DNA from: JBMOKT01 sp049323895
Lineage (GTDB): Bacteria; Bacillota; Peptococcia; Peptococcales; BICA1-8
Direction of reading: 5' to 3'
NCBI GenBank assembly: GCA_049323895.1
Contig: JBMOKT010000038.1
Location: 1-30,780, forward strand
DNA length: 30,780 nt
Shown here: positions 28,912 through 30,780 of the stretch, one piece after another
Numbering within the stretch: the stretch's first letter is position 1
How the letters are laid out: each line of letters begins with the position of its first letter
Translations under genes and position numbers: made by a program
Notes under the pieces: generated by a model
What the model was told of the DNA's origin: nothing
The model's input: the letters and a program-made list of their open reading frames with translations, nothing else
Database searches by the model: none

Positions 28912-28965
28912 GTCACAGAAAGTTCATATTTATTACAAAGATATGTCAAAATTTTAGTTTAAAAT
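28912..28965 (+). promoter_or_regulatory. Phased-box array J with promoter, upstream of the Met-rich lipoprotein gene
   Basis: GTCACA 28912, TTCATA 28923, TACAAA 28934, GTCAAA 28945, each exactly 11 apart. TAAAAT at 28960 starts 15 bases after the last box. Confidence 0.68.
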
Positions 28966-29055
28966 TAACTTAGTAAACAGAGGGGGGAGTGAGTTTAGAG
29001 TACTATAGTAAAAGTTGGGCGAATTACATAAAACTATAAAAAAGGTGGAGAAGAA

Positions 29056-29568
29056 ATGAAAAAGTATATTTTTTTGTTAGTAGCGATTTTAGCTTTAGGC
29101 GTCTTATTAACAGGTTGTAGTAAAGCAAACCAAAATATGATGATGAATCCTCAAAATATGAATGAATATATGAATCAAAATCCTCAAGGTATGGTTGAAA
29201 TGATGTCAGCAACAGATAATAGACAAGCTATGATGAAAATAATGTCATCTCCCGATTTACGACCCATGATGATTGAAATGATGCATACTCCGGAAATGCA
29301 GGCTCAAATGATTGAGATAATGAATGATGAGGCAGTTCAGCAGGATATGATAAAAATCATGAGTGACAGTAAGATGGTAGAATTTATGAAGGATATGATG
29401 TCAAGTCCAAATATGCAAGGACAAATGATCGAAATTATGGGTAGTGAACAAGTGTATGATGATATGTTAAAAATTATGTCTAATCCTGAGTTACAGGATA
29501 CAATGATCAAGATTATGGAAGACCCACAGATGATGAATGTAATTTCAGGGTTAAAAGTAAAGAATTAA
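29056..29568 (+). CDS. Methionine-rich repetitive lipoprotein
   Basis: 170 residues; signal peptide with lipobox LLTGC near residue 21. About one residue in five is Met (34 by my count). The mature part is a series of about 15-18-residue helical units with pattern Q-x-MI-x-IM-x-(S/D)-P-x-MQ, for example RPMMIEMM, AQMIEIM, GQMIEIM, DTMIKIM, repeated six or more times. No Cys besides the lipobox and almost no His. Met-rich helices bind Cu(I)/Ag(I) in some periplasmic proteins and can also absorb oxidants as Met sulfoxide. A copper or oxidant buffer on the cell surface is my inference. AAAGGTGG precedes the ATG. Confidence 0.82.
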   Translation: MKKYIFLLVAILALGVLLTGCSKANQNMMMNPQNMNEYMNQNPQGMVEMMSATDNRQAMMKIMSSPDLRPMMIEMMHTPEMQAQMIEIMNDEAVQQDMIKIMSDSKMVEFMKDMMSSPNMQGQMIEIMGSEQVYDDMLKIMSNPELQDTMIKIMEDPQMMNVISGLKVKN

Positions 29569-29637
29569 ATGTGTGGTTGTATATAAAAGTGAAACAATAA
29601 ATAATAAGGCATTGTCTTAATTTGAAAGTTTTACCTA

Positions 29638-29691
29638 AGAGATCACAAACCGCCCTGTAAAGTTAAGTCGGGGAGGTTTGGATCTTTCTTT
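29638..29691 (+). terminator. Intrinsic terminator after the Met-rich lipoprotein gene
   Basis: AGATCACAAACCGCCC pairs with GGGGAGGTTTGGATCT with a few mismatches around an A+T-rich loop; TTCTTTAT follows. Confidence 0.75.
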
Positions 29692-29742
29692 ATAAAAGTA
29701 AATTTTATTACTATTTTACAATCTAATTAATTAAAGGGAAAG

Positions 29743-29796
29743 TTCATAGAAATTTCACAGATTATCCATAGCGATAACAAGAATATATTTTATAGT
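29743..29796 (+). promoter_or_regulatory. Phased-box array K with promoter, upstream of the second SHOCT gene
   Basis: TTCATA 29743, TTCACA 29754, TCCATA 29765, AACAAG 29776, each 11 apart, and TATAGT at 29791 (+15). It matches array I nearly base for base from the AAAGTTCAT start to the TATATTTTATA end. Confidence 0.7.
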
Positions 29797-29829
29797 ATTA
29801 ATAAATCAATTTAAAATGAGGTGTTTAAC

Positions 29830-30078
29830 ATGATGCATGGGGGATATGGGTATGGATATGGAAATGGAATGGGGTTTGGAATGCTTATATGGTGGATTAT
29901 AATCATCATAGGAATTGCTTTAGCTGTATATGGTCTGATAAGTTTATTTAGAGGGCAGTCTGGCAAAAAAGGATTTGTTAATGATAATAGGCCATTAGAG
30001 ATATTAAAGGAACGTTTTGCTAATGGCGAGTTAAGTGAAGAAGAATATGAACAAAAGAAGCAAATTCTGTTAAAATAG
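29830..30078 (+). CDS. SHOCT-domain small membrane protein, second copy
   Basis: 82 residues from ATG 29830, with GAGGTG seven bases upstream. Gly/Tyr/Met-rich N-terminus (MMHGGYGYGYGNGMGFGM), a membrane helix (about 19-38), a basic loop, then the SHOCT domain ILKERFANGELSEEEYEQKKQIL (56-78). The last third is nearly identical to the protein at 28498. A His near the N-terminus next to Met and Tyr could bind metal. The response regulator follows 56 bases downstream without an evident terminator, so they may be co-transcribed under array K. Confidence 0.87.
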   Translation: MMHGGYGYGYGNGMGFGMLIWWIIIIIGIALAVYGLISLFRGQSGKKGFVNDNRPLEILKERFANGELSEEEYEQKKQILLK

Positions 30079-30134
30079 TATTAATTAGCGAAAGTTGTGT
30101 TTTTCTAAGGTAATTTCTGGAGGTGTTAAATAAG

Positions 30135-30780
30135 ATGGGTATACCAAGAATTTTGGTAGTAGACGATGAAGAAGGTATTAGGGATTTAGTTTCTATGTAT
30201 CTCGAAAAAGAAGGATTAGAGATAGATTCAGCTGTAGATGGACAGGCTGCACTCTCAAAAATAGAAAAAAAAGAGTATGATTTATTTATTGTAGATGTAA
30301 TGATGCCTAAACTAGATGGTTTTGGACTGGTTAGGGAAATCAGAAGGTTTACTGATAAGCCTGTTATCATGCTAACGGCAAAAGGCGAGGAATATGAACG
30401 TGTTCTCGGCTTTGAGCTGGGTTGTGATGATTATGTAGTTAAGCCATTTAGCCCTAGGGAGTTGGTTCATCGGGTAAAGGTTCTTTTGAAAAGAACACTT
30501 AATGTTGATACTAATGAACAAAGCATAATTAAGTTTCCCCGTTTAACAATTGATAAAATGGCAAGAATGGCTAAGATTGATGATACTGAAGTTGTTTTAA
30601 CACCCAAAGAATTTGAATTGCTTTATTATTTAGCCAAAAGTCCTGGGCGAGTGTATACCCGTGAACAAATATTAGAGAATGTTTGGGGATATGACTATTT
30701 TGGGGATTTAAGGACTGTGGATACCCATGTTAAGAAACTAAGGGAAAAATTAGGGAGAGATAATGGTCCCGACTATATTA
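30135..30780 (+). CDS. OmpR/PhoB-family response regulator, cut by the window end
   Basis: The first 215 residues of a regulator that should be about 230 long. The receiver is complete: acidic pair D10-D11, phospho-acceptor D54 in FIVDVMMP, T81 and K103 (VVKPFSP). The winged-helix domain starts near 135: LTPKEFELLYYLAKSPGRVYTREQ.. is followed by LENVWGYDYFGD and the recognition segment RTVDTHVKKLREKLG. GGAGGTG precedes ATG 30135. This canonical regulator is the best candidate to bind the 11-bp phased boxes. A partner histidine kinase would be expected just beyond the window, which I cannot see. PhoB, PhoP and ResD belong to the same family; the exact type is open. Confidence 0.93.
   Translation, partial: MGIPRILVVDDEEGIRDLVSMYLEKEGLEIDSAVDGQAALSKIEKKEYDLFIVDVMMPKLDGFGLVREIRRFTDKPVIMLTAKGEEYERVLGFELGCDDYVVKPFSPRELVHRVKVLLKRTLNVDTNEQSIIKFPRLTIDKMARMAKIDDTEVVLTPKEFELLYYLAKSPGRVYTREQILENVWGYDYFGDLRTVDTHVKKLREKLGRDNGPDYI

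Noticed and set aside
1..30780. tRNA, rRNA or riboswitch genes
   Set aside because: I saw no cloverleaf, rRNA segment or known riboswitch core on either strand; small unknown RNAs cannot be excluded.

Overview
The window is low-G+C DNA with strong Shine-Dalgarno sequences, frequent TTG/GTG starts, single-membrane lipoproteins and a YugP/LemA/TPM set. This points to a Firmicute, most likely an anaerobic clostridial lineage that makes c-type cytochromes; I cannot name the species. It opens with the last ~125 bases of a group II intron and ends inside a response regulator gene, so both edges are cut.

Layout. (1) 262-2140: two DUF421 membrane proteins and two small helical proteins in one operon. 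(2) 2437-4785: a Gly/Met-rich secreted peptide, a lipoprotein with a probable propeller domain, and a rhodanese. (3) 4920-13488: one tightly packed, often overlapping cytochrome c maturation (Ccm, system I) operon: accessory protein, ccmE, ccmF, ccmH, ccmI-like, accessory protein, ccmA, ccmB, ccmC, ccmD, a membrane-anchored unknown and a DUF2318 Fe-S/metal protein. CcmE carries the CxxxY haem-binding motif instead of the classical His, and CcmH has a changed Cys motif. (4) 13672-15197: a sulfur-relay set of TusA, a MoeB/ThiF-type E1 and a rhodanese-like protein that lacks the catalytic Cys. (5) 15231-19626: a TRASH/YHS-like metal-site protein, a diguanylate cyclase, a zinc ribbon plus response regulator, then YugP, LemA and TPM proteins. 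(6) 19898-23302: a coiled-coil protein pair, a CopB-type (CPH) copper ATPase with a His-rich N-terminus, and a NusG-II domain protein. (7) 23422-26691, minus strand: an Lgt-family protein, a membrane/spermidine-synthase-like fusion and a Cys/His-rich mini-protein. (8) 26964-30780: a TSUP exporter, a lipoprotein, two SHOCT membrane proteins, a Met-rich lipoprotein and an OmpR-type regulator.

The main discovery is regulatory. Thirteen intergenic regions, on both strands, carry arrays of short NTCAHA-like boxes spaced exactly 11 bp apart, usually four boxes, mostly ending about 15-22 bp before a -10 element. They precede the ccm operon, both rhodaneses, tusA, the TRASH-like gene, the zinc-ribbon/regulator operon, the coiled-coil pair, the NusG-II gene, the TSUP gene, the Met-rich lipoprotein, both SHOCT genes and the Gly/Met-rich peptide. 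Such phased direct repeats are the usual signature of an OmpR/PhoB/ResD-type response regulator, and two genes of that type are in the window (16795 and 30135). I infer a local regulon joining cytochrome c maturation, sulfur transfer and envelope metal handling. Its inducing signal cannot be read from the sequence.
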